Below are positions 40,156-48,206 of a stretch of DNA of 64,000 nucleotides, one piece after another. Source of the stretch: Brevundimonas fluminis (GTDB lineage: Bacteria; Pseudomonadota; Alphaproteobacteria; Caulobacterales; Caulobacteraceae); contig NZ_RQWJ01000004.1 in NCBI RefSeq assembly GCF_003934285.1, positions 62,001 through 126,000 of the forward strand, read 5' to 3'. The translations under genes were made by a program, and so were the position numbers. Under the pieces are notes generated by a model. It was given only the letters and a program-made list of their open reading frames with translations, searched no databases and was not told the origin of the DNA. Each line of letters begins with the position of its first letter. Positions within the stretch are counted from its first letter, which is position 1.

Positions 40156-41010
40156 ATGACCGACGCGCGCCCGCTCCCGCTCGAATCCCTCGGCCGTCGC
40201 TGGCTGACCGAGGCGCAGGCGTGGGCCGACCGGAGGCCATGGCGCGCCGCCGCCTTCGAGTTTCTCTGGTTCGGTCTCAAGCAGGGCTGGGCCTGCCTGT
40301 TCGGCGGACTGCTGCTGGCGCTGATCCTCGCGACGCACCTCCTGTGGCCCGCCGACGCGGCGATCGCCCGCTATGATTTTCTCGTGCTCGGCGCCCTGAC
40401 CATCCAGGCCGCCATGCTGGCCTTCAGGCTGGAGACCTGGGCCGAGGCGCGCGTGATCTTCCTGTTCCACCTCGCCGGAACGGTGATGGAACTGTTCAAG
40501 ACGGCGCAGGGCAGCTGGATCTACCCGGAGCCAAGCCTGTTGCGCATCGGCGACGTGCCCCTGTTCTCGGGCTTCATGTACGCGGCGGTGGGCAGCTACA
40601 TCGCTCGGGTGCAGCGCATCTTCCACATCCGGGTGCGGCGCTTTCCGCCGCTGTGGAGCTTGTGGCTGCTGGCGGCGGCGATCTACGTCAACTTCTTCGC
40701 CCACCACTGGCTGCCCGACGTGCGGCTCGCCCTGTTCGCTGCCAGCGCCGTGATGTTCGCGCCGGGCAGCTTCAGCTTCGTCGCCGACCGCATGCGCCGG
40801 CGCCTGCCGCTGCTGCTCGGCTGGCTGCTGGTCGCCCTGTTCATCTGGTTCGCCGAGAACCTCGGCACCTTCGCCCGCGCCTGGACCTATCCCGATCAGG
40901 ACGGCGTCTGGCGCATGGTGTCTCTGCAGAAGCTGGGCAGCTGGTACCTGCTCATGCTGGTCAGCGTGGCGCTGGTGGCGTTCGTCCGCCCGCCCGAGCG
41001 GGAGGCCTAG
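40156..41010 (+). CDS. DUF817 family integral membrane protein
   Basis: This 284-residue membrane protein belongs to the DUF817 family, whose function is unknown. It shows about seven to eight hydrophobic helices, starting at FEFLWFGLKQGWACLFGGLL, and the family segments LFHLAGTVMELFKTAQGSWIYPE, FSGFMYAAVGSYIAR and YVNFFAHHWLPD. The histidines and Glu within membrane segments (VMELFKT, FFAHHW) could bind a metal or cofactor; that is a guess. It stands alone; its 3' end overlaps the convergent nitroreductase gene by four bases. Confidence 0.88.
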   Translation: MTDARPLPLESLGRRWLTEAQAWADRRPWRAAAFEFLWFGLKQGWACLFGGLLLALILATHLLWPADAAIARYDFLVLGALTIQAAMLAFRLETWAEARVIFLFHLAGTVMELFKTAQGSWIYPEPSLLRIGDVPLFSGFMYAAVGSYIARVQRIFHIRVRRFPPLWSLWLLAAAIYVNFFAHHWLPDVRLALFAASAVMFAPGSFSFVADRMRRRLPLLLGWLLVALFIWFAENLGTFARAWTYPDQDGVWRMVSLQKLGSWYLLMLVSVALVAFVRPPEREA

Positions 41011-41591
41011 GGCAGGCGCTCCACCTTGTCGGCCATGTCCGGCCTCGGCCGTTCCAGCAGCGGCTCGGCCGCCGTGCCCATGTGGATGAAGCCCGCGACC
41101 GTCTCGCCCTCGGCGACGCCCATCAGCGCGCGGGCGCGACGATCGTAGGCGTACCAGTCGGTGATCCAGCTGGCCGCATAGCCGTGCGCGTTCGCCGCGT
41201 GCGCCAGGTTCATGCAGACCGCGCCCGCCGACAGCTGCTGCTCCCACAGGGGCGCCTTCGGGCTCTCGACCGGCGCCGAGATCACCATCGCCGTCACCGG
41301 CGGCGACGCCAGCTTGCGCAACGCCGCGCGGTCCCTGTCCGAGGCCGCCATCGCTTCCAGTCGTGCGACCCAGCGCGACCGCGTTTCCGGGCCGATCACC
41401 ACGACGCGCCACGGGAACAGCTTGCCATGGTCCGGCGACCGCAGGCCGATCTCCAGAATGGTCTCCAGCTCCGTCGCGGACGGCCCCGGCCCGGCCAGGC
41501 CCTGCGCGGGCGCGGAGCGACGGTCGCGCAGGCGCTCGATCAGGGCGTCGTCGCGGGTCGGGTGGGGCAGGGGGGTCCCGAGGTCTGTCAT
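41007..41591 (-). CDS. Nitroreductase family flavoprotein (YdjA-like)
   Basis: This 194-residue FMN-dependent oxidoreductase is of the small nitroreductase type. Visible family segments are RRSAPAQGLAGPGPSATELE near the N-terminus, RSPDHGKLFPWRVVVIG, QQLSAGAVCMNLAHAANAHGYAASWITDW and GFIHMGTAAEPLLERPRP. The short length and the SPDHGKLFPWR pattern point to the YdjA branch. ATG 41591 was preferred to a GTG three codons upstream, because the typical family start follows it. The gene converges on the DUF817 gene and is divergent from the NUDIX gene, 45 bases away. Confidence 0.88.
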   Translation of the reverse strand: MTDLGTPLPHPTRDDALIERLRDRRSAPAQGLAGPGPSATELETILEIGLRSPDHGKLFPWRVVVIGPETRSRWVARLEAMAASDRDRAALRKLASPPVTAMVISAPVESPKAPLWEQQLSAGAVCMNLAHAANAHGYAASWITDWYAYDRRARALMGVAEGETVAGFIHMGTAAEPLLERPRPDMADKVERLP

Positions 41592-41636
41592 GCGCCTCAC
41601 CTAGTCGCCGGGCGCGCGATCCGCCATACCGGCCCC

Positions 41637-42281
41637 ATGAGCGGCCGCGAAGACGACGTGCGACCCGATCCCCTTTGGGACGACGGCTCCGGTCGGCCGC
41701 CCGCGTGGCAGGACCACGGCGAGCGCCTGCTCTTCGAGAACCCGTGGATGCGGCTGACCGAGCACAGGGCGACGGCGCCGACGGGCGCGCCCGCCGATTA
41801 CGTCGTCATGCGTCCCGCCTCGCTGGCCGTCGGCGTGCTGCCGCTGCATGGCGACGGCACGGTGACCCTCGTCGGCCAGCACCGTTTCGTCCTGATGAAC
41901 TGGTCGTGGGAGATGCCGGAGGGCGGCGCCCGTCCGGACGAGGATCCGCAGGCCGCCGCCGCCCGCGAGCTGGCCGAGGAGGCGGGGCTCGCCGCACGGT
42001 CGTGGCGCGAGGTTCTGCGCATGGACATGTCCAACAGCGTCACCGACGAGCGGGCGGTCGCCTTCCTGGCCTGGGACCTGGACCCGGCGCCGACCGCGCC
42101 GGACCCGACGGAGGCCTTCCGGGTCGCGCGCGTGCCGTTCCTCGACCTGATCGACGCCGTCGGCATGGGAGCGGTGCGCGACGCCTTCACGGTGGCGACG
42201 GCCCTGCGGGCCCACCATATGGCCGTCACCTCGCAATTGCCCGGCTGGCTGTCGCACGTCATGCTGGGCCGACCGCGATGA
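41637..42281 (+). CDS. NUDIX hydrolase, ADP-ribose-pyrophosphatase-like
   Basis: This 214-residue NUDIX protein contains an exact NUDIX box: GGARPDEDPQAAAARELAEEAG matches G-x5-E-x7-R-E-x-x-E-E-x-G, at about residues 95-116. The preceding strands (VGVLPLHGDGTVTLVGQHRF) and the MPEG segment fit ADP-ribose pyrophosphatases of the ADPRase group. ATG 41637 marks the start; the longer frame upstream runs through the DUF817 gene. Its stop overlaps the ATG of cysE by four bases, so the two are translationally coupled. A link between NADPH or ADP-ribose recycling and cysteine synthesis is possible but unproven. Confidence 0.88.
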   Translation: MSGREDDVRPDPLWDDGSGRPPAWQDHGERLLFENPWMRLTEHRATAPTGAPADYVVMRPASLAVGVLPLHGDGTVTLVGQHRFVLMNWSWEMPEGGARPDEDPQAAAARELAEEAGLAARSWREVLRMDMSNSVTDERAVAFLAWDLDPAPTAPDPTEAFRVARVPFLDLIDAVGMGAVRDAFTVATALRAHHMAVTSQLPGWLSHVMLGRPR

Positions 42282-43120
42282 GCGTCAGGGAGGACGTCAT
42301 GGCCAAGCTGGAAGTCGTCCCCGCCGCTCCCGGAGTGTGGGCCCGGTTGCGCGACGCCGCGTCCGAGGCGGCCCGGCGGGAACCCGGGCTCGCGTCCCAG
42401 ATGAACGCCGTCGTCCTGTCGCACGAGGATCTGGCGGGCGCGCTGAGCTTCCAGGTGGCGCGCAAGCTGGGCGATCAGGAACTTAACGCCATGACGGTGC
42501 GCGAGGTCTGTCTCGCCGCCTACGCCGACCGCCCCGATCTGGTCGACGCCGCCGAGGCCGACCTGCTGGCGGTGGAGGAGCGCGATCCCGCCATCCGTTC
42601 GCTGCTGCAGCCGTTCCTGTACTTCAAGGGCTATCAGGCTCTGCAGGCCTGGCGCGTGGCCAACTGGCTGTGGAGCCAGGACCGCACGACGCTGGCCTTC
42701 CACATCCAGAGCCGCATGTCCGAGCTGTTCCAGGTCGACGTTCATCCGGCCGCGCGGATGGGCCGGGGCATCTTCATCGACCACGGCACCGGCGTGGTGA
42801 TCGGCGAGACCGCCGTGGTCGGGGACGACGTCTCCATGCTGCACGCCGTGACGCTGGGCGGCACCGGCGCCCAGCGCGGCGACCGCCATCCCAAGATCGG
42901 CAAGGGGGTTCTGCTGGGCGCGGGGGCCAAGGTGCTGGGAAACATCACCGTCGGCGACTACGCCAAAGTCGCCTCGGGCTCGGTGGTTCTGAAGCCGGTG
43001 CCCGCTGGCTGCACGGTCGCCGGCGTCCCCGCGCGGCTGGTCAACTGCCCGACCGAGGCCGCCCCCGCGCGCACCATGGACCACACGCTGGCGGACGTCG
43101 TCTACGACTTCGTGATCTGA
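42278..43120 (+). CDS. cysE: Serine O-acetyltransferase
   Basis: CysE (280 residues) makes O-acetylserine from serine and acetyl-CoA, the first step of cysteine synthesis. The N-terminal helical part contains the AYADRPDLVDAAEADLLAVEERDPA segment, and the C-terminal left-handed beta helix is built of hexapeptide repeats (for example GIFIDHGTGVVIGETAVVG and HPKIGKGVLLGAGAKVLGN). The catalytic histidine region is FIDHGTG. The C-terminal extension after VAGVPARLV has NCPTEAAPARTMDHTLADV, so inhibition through cysteine binding may differ from E. coli. The start is in an ATGA overlap with the NUDIX gene. Confidence 0.94.
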   Translation: MSVREDVMAKLEVVPAAPGVWARLRDAASEAARREPGLASQMNAVVLSHEDLAGALSFQVARKLGDQELNAMTVREVCLAAYADRPDLVDAAEADLLAVEERDPAIRSLLQPFLYFKGYQALQAWRVANWLWSQDRTTLAFHIQSRMSELFQVDVHPAARMGRGIFIDHGTGVVIGETAVVGDDVSMLHAVTLGGTGAQRGDRHPKIGKGVLLGAGAKVLGNITVGDYAKVASGSVVLKPVPAGCTVAGVPARLVNCPTEAAPARTMDHTLADVVYDFVI

Positions 43121-43198
43121 CGGGGTTTCGCCGCCCGACGCCTTTCTCTAGGGTCCGCGGCCAATCGCACCCCTGATTTCCGAAGAAGGCGACCGCCC

Positions 43199-43408
43199 GT
43201 GAAAGACACCGACATCAAGCGTCTGGAAACGCACCTGAAGCGCACGTTCAACCACGGCGGGATCCAGGTCCGCGCGCGCAAGCAGGCGGATTCGGCCGAG
43301 GTCTACGTCGACGACGAATTCGTCGGCGTCGTCTTCGAGGACGAGGACGGCGACGGCTCCTTCATGTTCGAGATGGCGATCCTCGGCGAGGACCTGCCCA
43401 ACCCCTGA
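43199..43408 (+). CDS. DUF3126 family protein
   Basis: This 69-residue protein matches the DUF3126 family, which is widespread in alphaproteobacteria and functionally uncharacterised. Typical features are RLETHLKRTFNHGGIQVRARK, then AEVYVDDEFVGVVFEDEDGDGSFMFEMAIL, a compact alpha-beta pattern with an acidic loop. There is no signal peptide. The start is GTG at 43199, with CGAAGAAGGCGACC upstream providing a purine-rich ribosome site. It lies 78 bases after cysE and is followed by the convergent receiver gene. Confidence 0.82.
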   Translation: MKDTDIKRLETHLKRTFNHGGIQVRARKQADSAEVYVDDEFVGVVFEDEDGDGSFMFEMAILGEDLPNP

Positions 43409-43416
43409 GCGCGGAG

Positions 43417-43788
43417 TCAGGCGTTCGCGACGCCCAGCGCCTTCATCAGGGCGTCGCGGATCACCGCCTCGGTGAAGGGCTTCTGCACGGTCGGCCGTCC
43501 GCGCCAGTGCTCGGGCAGACCGCCCTCGCCATAGCCTGTGGAGAAGACCAGCGGCACGCCTTTCGCCTCCAGCGCCTCGGCCACCGGAAACACCTGGGTT
43601 CCGGCGACGTTGACGTCCAGCAGGGCGACGTCGACGCCATCCTCCTTGGCCAGCCGCAGCCCCTCGTCCACCGAGGAGGCGGGGCCCACGGCCACGCAGC
43701 CGAGGTCTTCCAGCATCGTTTCCAGCAGCATGGCCACGAGGGATTCGTCCTCGACGATCAGCACGCGCCGTCCCGTCAACGCCGTCAT
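43417..43788 (-). CDS. Single-domain response regulator (CheY-like), paired with the HWE kinase
   Basis: This 123-residue receiver domain has the usual acidic pair (EDE, residues 13-15), acceptor D58 in VALLDVNVAGTQ, and lysine K103-region motif QKPF. The conserved threonine/serine position reads FSTGYG. There is no output domain. The start overlaps the last bases of the kinase gene (ATGA, one shared base plus stop), so the pair is translationally coupled. It probably passes phosphate from the HWE kinase to a partner elsewhere, or acts as a phosphate sink; the sequence cannot decide. Confidence 0.92.
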   Translation of the reverse strand: MTALTGRRVLIVEDESLVAMLLETMLEDLGCVAVGPASSVDEGLRLAKEDGVDVALLDVNVAGTQVFPVAEALEAKGVPLVFSTGYGEGGLPEHWRGRPTVQKPFTEAVIRDALMKALGVANA

Positions 43789-45299
43789 CAGTTCCGCCCC
43801 GAGTTCACTGGAAAGATCATGACCGCGGTCAGACCTTCCTCGCCATAGTCCATGGTGATGTTCCCGCCCAGATCGTGACGCACGGAGCGCTCGATCAGGC
43901 GGCTGCCGAAGCCCCGGCGTTCCGGAGGAGACGCCGGCGGCCCGCCTCCCTCGCGCCAGACGACGCGCATCCGTCCGTCCTCGTCCAGACTCCAGTCGAC
44001 CGTGACCCGCCCGTCGGGCGCCGAAAGGGCGCCGTACTTGGCGGCGTTGGTCGCCAGTTCGTGGAACACCATGCCGAGCGAAAGGGCCGCCGACGGCTTC
44101 AGCGCGACGTGCGGACCGTTCAGCAGCACGCGCGTCCGGCCGTGCGCCTCGGTCTCGTGCTCGAGCACCTCATGCAGGTCGGCCCCTTCCCAATGGCTCC
44201 GGGTCAGGAGGTCGTGCGTGTGCGACAAGGCCAGCAGGCGCGCCTGGAAGCTTTCGGCGAACCGTTCCGGCTGGGCGTGCGATCGCGCCGTCTGCATGGC
44301 GATGGACTGCACCGTGGCGAGAGTGTTCTTCACCCGGTGGTTCAGCTCGTCGATCATCAGCCGTTGCCGTCTGTCCGCAAGCACGGCGTCGGTCACGTCG
44401 TGGCCCTGGACGAACACGCCGGCGACGGAGCCGTCCATGTCCCGAAGAGGCTGGTAGATGAAGTCCAGATAGACCGTCTCCAGCCCGCCCGACCGCGAAC
44501 GGGCCAGCTGCACCGGCACGGCGCGGCCCTGAAAGGGTTCGCCGCTTCCCCTGACCTCGTCGAGCAGGTTCAGGAAGCCCTGGTCGGGGATCTCCGGCAA
44601 GGCCACACGCAGCGGCTTGCCGTCCAGATCGTCGCGGCCGACCAGATCGGCATAGGCGCGGTTGTGCATCTGGAACACGTGGTCGGGGCCGGTCAGCACG
44701 GCGATGAAGCCCGGCGCCTGCAGGAAGATGTCCAGCAGGCGGTTCCGCTCGCTCTGCAGGCGGCGGTTGTCCTCCTGCACGTGTTCCGCCCGGGCCAGGA
44801 TGTTGCCGCTCAGCAGCTCGCCGACGCTGGCTTGGTCCTCGGCGCCGGCCACCCGGCGACGGAGGCGCTCCACCTCGGTGACGTCTTGCGTGTGCTGCAG
44901 GATGTAGACGACCTCGCCGGCCTGATTGCGCACCGGCGCGTGGGTGGCGCTCCACCAGCGGTCCTCGATGCGCCGGGTCCCGTCGGCGTCGACGAGCTCG
45001 ATCGGATAGTGGATCAGGGCCAGGTGATCGCGTTCGCCCGTCTCGATCACCCGCTGCAGCGATTCCCGCAGCCGCTCGGCGTTGGCCCGCGCCGCGTCGT
45101 CCTCGCCGCCGCCGTCGTAGACCTCGAAGATGGCCTTGCCGATCAGGTCCTCGCGCCGGCGCCCCAGCACGTCCAGATAGGCCTGGTTCATGCCTGCGTA
45201 GCGCAACTCGGGCGTGAGCAGCATGTAAGGGTTGGGCGAGGCGTCGAACGCCAGCGCGATGTCGCGCGCAAGCTCGCCGTTCAGCTCCAGATGCCTCAA
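43788..45299 (-). CDS. PAS-PAS HWE-family sensor histidine kinase
   Basis: This 503-residue soluble kinase has two PAS domains, about residues 12-145 and 190-310, joined by a coiled coil (about 145-190), and an HWE-type kinase domain from about 311. The phospho-acceptor is H321 in ELNHRVKNTLATVQ. The N-box is FHELATNAAKYGA, and WREGGGPP carries the W-x-E signature. There is no membrane segment, so the signal is cytoplasmic; the PAS pockets have no light-sensing cysteine motif I can see. HWE kinases often feed the general stress response. It is coupled to a single-domain receiver. Confidence 0.93.
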   Translation of the reverse strand: MRHLELNGELARDIALAFDASPNPYMLLTPELRYAGMNQAYLDVLGRRREDLIGKAIFEVYDGGGEDDAARANAERLRESLQRVIETGERDHLALIHYPIELVDADGTRRIEDRWWSATHAPVRNQAGEVVYILQHTQDVTEVERLRRRVAGAEDQASVGELLSGNILARAEHVQEDNRRLQSERNRLLDIFLQAPGFIAVLTGPDHVFQMHNRAYADLVGRDDLDGKPLRVALPEIPDQGFLNLLDEVRGSGEPFQGRAVPVQLARSRSGGLETVYLDFIYQPLRDMDGSVAGVFVQGHDVTDAVLADRRQRLMIDELNHRVKNTLATVQSIAMQTARSHAQPERFAESFQARLLALSHTHDLLTRSHWEGADLHEVLEHETEAHGRTRVLLNGPHVALKPSAALSLGMVFHELATNAAKYGALSAPDGRVTVDWSLDEDGRMRVVWREGGGPPASPPERRGFGSRLIERSVRHDLGGNITMDYGEEGLTAVMIFPVNSGRN

Positions 45300-45409
45300 G
45301 ATGCCCCCCGCATGCGGGCCTTCAAACGCCGTGATTTGATCCGGGTTCCGCAGGTGATGAAACTATTTCTGCATTGTCCGGGGCCGGCGCGCGTCGCAAG
45401 CATGCGCGG

Positions 45410-46930
45410 ATGTCCCTCCTCGCCGTGATGACCGCCGCCATGCTCGTGCTCGCCCCGCAGGATCCCGACCGTCCGGTGGCGGCCACGGGTTCGGGTCCCA
45501 TCGCCGGCGTGAGAGCGGACGGCGTGTCCAGCTTCAAGGGTCTGCCCTACGCCGCGCCCCCGGTCGGGCCTCTGCGCTGGACGCCCCCGCGGCCGCCGGA
45601 AGCCTGGACCACGCCCCGCGACGCGGCCGACTACGGCGCGATCTGCGTGCAGCCCCCCGCCAACGGCGATCCGGGCGTCGGCCCGCTGCCGATGAGCGAG
45701 GACTGCCTGACGTTGAACGTCTGGTCGCCGGACGGCGCGCGCGACCTGCCCGTCATGGTCTGGATTCACGGCGGCGGCTACAACAACGGATCCGGCACGG
45801 CGGCGCTGTACGACGGATCGGCGCTGGCCCGGCGCGGCGTCGTGGTGGTGACGATCAACTACCGGCTCGGCCGCCTCGGCTTCTTCGACCATCCGGCCCT
45901 CGCCGCCGACCGCGCGGCCGACCAGCCCGCCGGGAACTACGGCGTCATGGATCAGATCGCGGCGCTGGAGTGGGTGCGCGACAACGTCGCGAACTTCGGG
46001 GGCGATCCGGCGAACGTGACCATCTTCGGCGAGTCCGCGGGCGGCGTCGCAGTGACCCAGTTGATGATCGCGCCGGGCGCGCGCGGCCTGTTCCACAGGG
46101 CGGCGGTGCAGTCCGGCCTGGGACGCCAGGTCTCCGCCGAACTTGCTCTGGATCGCCCGGGCCGCCCCTCGGCCCGGTCTCTGGGCCGGACCTGGGCCCG
46201 GGGCGCCGGCCTGCCCGCCGACGCCGACGCCGCAGCTCTGCGCGCCGTGCCGGCGGAGAAGCTGCTCGCGCCCATGCCGGCCTTCTATTCCGACAACCTG
46301 ATCGTCGACGGCCGCGTTCTGACCGAGGACGTGATGGAGGCCTTTGAGGCGGGGCGGCAGGCCCCCGTGCCGCTGCTGCTCGGAACCAACAGCGCCGAGT
46401 TCTGGTGGATCCGCCCGACCGACGCGGGCGCCTACGGCCGGGCCGACGACGCGATGACGGAGGCGGAGCACGACGCCCTGCTGGAGGCCTATGGCGGGGC
46501 CGAGGGGTACGATCAGCACGTCGTCAGCGACCTCATCTTCAACGAGCCCGTGCGGCTCCTGGCGCGGCTTCATTCCCGCGCGGGTCATCCGACGTGGCTC
46601 TACAGGTTCGACGTCGTGCCCGATTCGAATCCCGAGCCCAGCGGCGGCGCGACCCACGCCTCGGAGCGGCCCTACGTCTTCGAGACCCTGCACACCGTCG
46701 GGCGCCCGCTGGGAGACCGCGACCGCCGCGCCTCGGCCGACATGGCCGCGTACTGGACCGCCTTCGCCCGCGCCGGAGATCCGAACGGGGCAGGACGGCC
46801 GGCGTGGCCCGACTTCCGGGAGCAGGCGGATTTCCTTCTGGAATTCACCAACCAGGGCCCGGTCGCCCGGCCGATGCCCAACGCGCCGCGACTGGACCTG
46901 ATCGAGGCCTTCTACGCCCGCAGCCGATGA
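45410..46930 (+). CDS. Type-B carboxylesterase (para-nitrobenzyl-esterase-like)
   Basis: This 506-residue serine esterase is of the carboxylesterase type-B family. The elbow FGESAGGVA holds the nucleophile, and the oxyanion segment is VWIHGGGYNNGS. The acid is within LLLGTNSAEF-type sequence, and the base histidine is probably in GGATHASERPYVF. ATG 45410 gives an N-terminal hydrophobic stretch (MSLLAVMTAAMLVLAPQDP) that looks like a signal peptide; a longer frame from a TTG at 45374 is less likely. The gene is divergent from the HWE kinase gene. It may cleave esters in the periplasm, possibly sugar esters given the following locus. Confidence 0.9.
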   Translation: MSLLAVMTAAMLVLAPQDPDRPVAATGSGPIAGVRADGVSSFKGLPYAAPPVGPLRWTPPRPPEAWTTPRDAADYGAICVQPPANGDPGVGPLPMSEDCLTLNVWSPDGARDLPVMVWIHGGGYNNGSGTAALYDGSALARRGVVVVTINYRLGRLGFFDHPALAADRAADQPAGNYGVMDQIAALEWVRDNVANFGGDPANVTIFGESAGGVAVTQLMIAPGARGLFHRAAVQSGLGRQVSAELALDRPGRPSARSLGRTWARGAGLPADADAAALRAVPAEKLLAPMPAFYSDNLIVDGRVLTEDVMEAFEAGRQAPVPLLLGTNSAEFWWIRPTDAGAYGRADDAMTEAEHDALLEAYGGAEGYDQHVVSDLIFNEPVRLLARLHSRAGHPTWLYRFDVVPDSNPEPSGGATHASERPYVFETLHTVGRPLGDRDRRASADMAAYWTAFARAGDPNGAGRPAWPDFREQADFLLEFTNQGPVARPMPNAPRLDLIEAFYARSR

Positions 46931-47022
46931 CCCGCCTCGGGCGTCGCCGGCTGTGACGCCATGGGCACAGACCGCGCTGTGACCAAACTGCGGCCCTTGC
47001 GGGGCGCATTGAGGGTGTGTCA

Positions 47023-47036
47023 TGTAACCGTTTACA
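47023..47036. promoter_or_regulatory. LacI-type operator upstream of lacI and the TonB-receptor gene
   Basis: TGTAACCGTTTACA is a near-perfect 14-bp palindrome with a central CG, typical of LacI/GalR-family sites. One pair (positions 6 and 9) breaks symmetry. It lies 109 bases before the lacI-type start at 47145. The same 13-base core TGTAACCGTTTAC recurs, reversed, at 60174-60187 in front of the ABC ATPase gene, including the asymmetric base. The regulator at 47145 is the natural candidate binder. Confidence 0.75.
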
Positions 47037-47144
47037 CATTCGGCGCGGACGGACCTCGACAAGGGGCCGGCACCGCGCGGAGGCAGGGAGCGGAAACGTC
47101 TTGGGCATCGTCCCGTCACATCAGCGCGCGTCCGGAGCGGCGGC

Positions 47145-48206
47145 TTGAAGCCGGCCAACATCCGCGACGTCGCCCGGCGCGCCGAGGTCTCGGTGGCGTC
47201 GGTGTCGCGCGTGCTGAACGGCGCGGGCCCGGTCACCGACGCGACGCGCAAGAAGGTGATGGAGGCCGTCGAGGCCCTGCAGTACGTGCCGCACTCCGGC
47301 GCCCGCAGCCTGTCGACCAGCCGCAGCCACACCGTCGGCGTCATCCTGCCGGACCTGTACGGCGAGTTCTTCTCGGAACTGATCCGCGGCGTCGACCTGG
47401 CGGCGCGCGAGCGTGGGTACCACCTGATCGTCTCCAGCTCTCACGACGAGGCGGAGGCCGCGGCCGCCGCCGTCCGGTCCATGCGGGGCCGGGTCGACGG
47501 CCTGATCCTGATGTCGCCCCATGCCGAGGTCGGCCAGGCGACCGCGGCGGTGACGGGGGGCCTGCCGGTGGTGCGCCTGAACGACGGCGCCGCCGGGGCC
47601 GACGGGCCGTCGATCGTCGTCGACAACCGCGGGGGCTCCGTCGCCGCCGTGGAGCACCTGATCTCTCTGGGCCGGACCCGCATCGCTCACGTCGCCGGCC
47701 CGACCGACAACCTCGAGGCCGAGGCGCGCCTGTCCGGCTATCTGGAAGCCATGGCCGGCGCCGGCCTCGACGCCCGGGTGATCGAGGGCGACTTCGACAT
47801 GGCGTCGGGACGCCGCGCCGGGCTGGATCTGGCACGGGGCGACGGCGTGGACGCGGTATTCGCCGGCAACGACATGATGGCGCTGGGCGTCATGCTGGCC
47901 CTTCAGGACGCGGGCCTGCGCTGCCCCGAGGACGTCGCCGTCGTCGGCTTCGACGACGTGCCGCTGGCCTCGCTGGTGCGGCCGGCCCTGACCACGCTTC
48001 GCATCGACATCGCCGAGATCGGCCGCAGCGCGCTGACGCGCCTGCTCGCCCAGATCGACGGCCAACCGGACGCCGGACGCCAGATCGTCCGGCCCGAACT
48101 CGTGATCCGCGGCTCCACCTCGGGCCCGGACGCGAAAACACGCGCGGCGAACGAGCGGACGCCGGTCGCGCATCATTCCGCTCAGGGGGACCATCAGGAT
48201 GTCTAG
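47145..48206 (+). CDS. LacI-family transcriptional regulator of the glycan locus
   Basis: This 353-residue repressor has an N-terminal LacI helix-turn-helix (about residues 5-25, IRDVARRAEVSVASVSRVLN) followed by a periplasmic-binding-fold effector domain (about 60-330) with VGVILPDLYGEFF and the AGNDMMALG segment. It starts with TTG at 47145, which fits the family N-terminus NIRDVA. Its last eight codons overlap the first codons of the TonB receptor gene, so the two are tightly coupled and likely autoregulated. The effector is presumably a sugar taken up by this locus. The tail after residue 330 is short and charged. Confidence 0.92.
   Translation: MKPANIRDVARRAEVSVASVSRVLNGAGPVTDATRKKVMEAVEALQYVPHSGARSLSTSRSHTVGVILPDLYGEFFSELIRGVDLAARERGYHLIVSSSHDEAEAAAAAVRSMRGRVDGLILMSPHAEVGQATAAVTGGLPVVRLNDGAAGADGPSIVVDNRGGSVAAVEHLISLGRTRIAHVAGPTDNLEAEARLSGYLEAMAGAGLDARVIEGDFDMASGRRAGLDLARGDGVDAVFAGNDMMALGVMLALQDAGLRCPEDVAVVGFDDVPLASLVRPALTTLRIDIAEIGRSALTRLLAQIDGQPDAGRQIVRPELVIRGSTSGPDAKTRAANERTPVAHHSAQGDHQDV

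Noticed and set aside
46931-47144. Possible riboswitch or small RNA upstream of lacI
   Set aside because: Apart from the LacI-type operator the 214 bases show no conserved fold I can identify.
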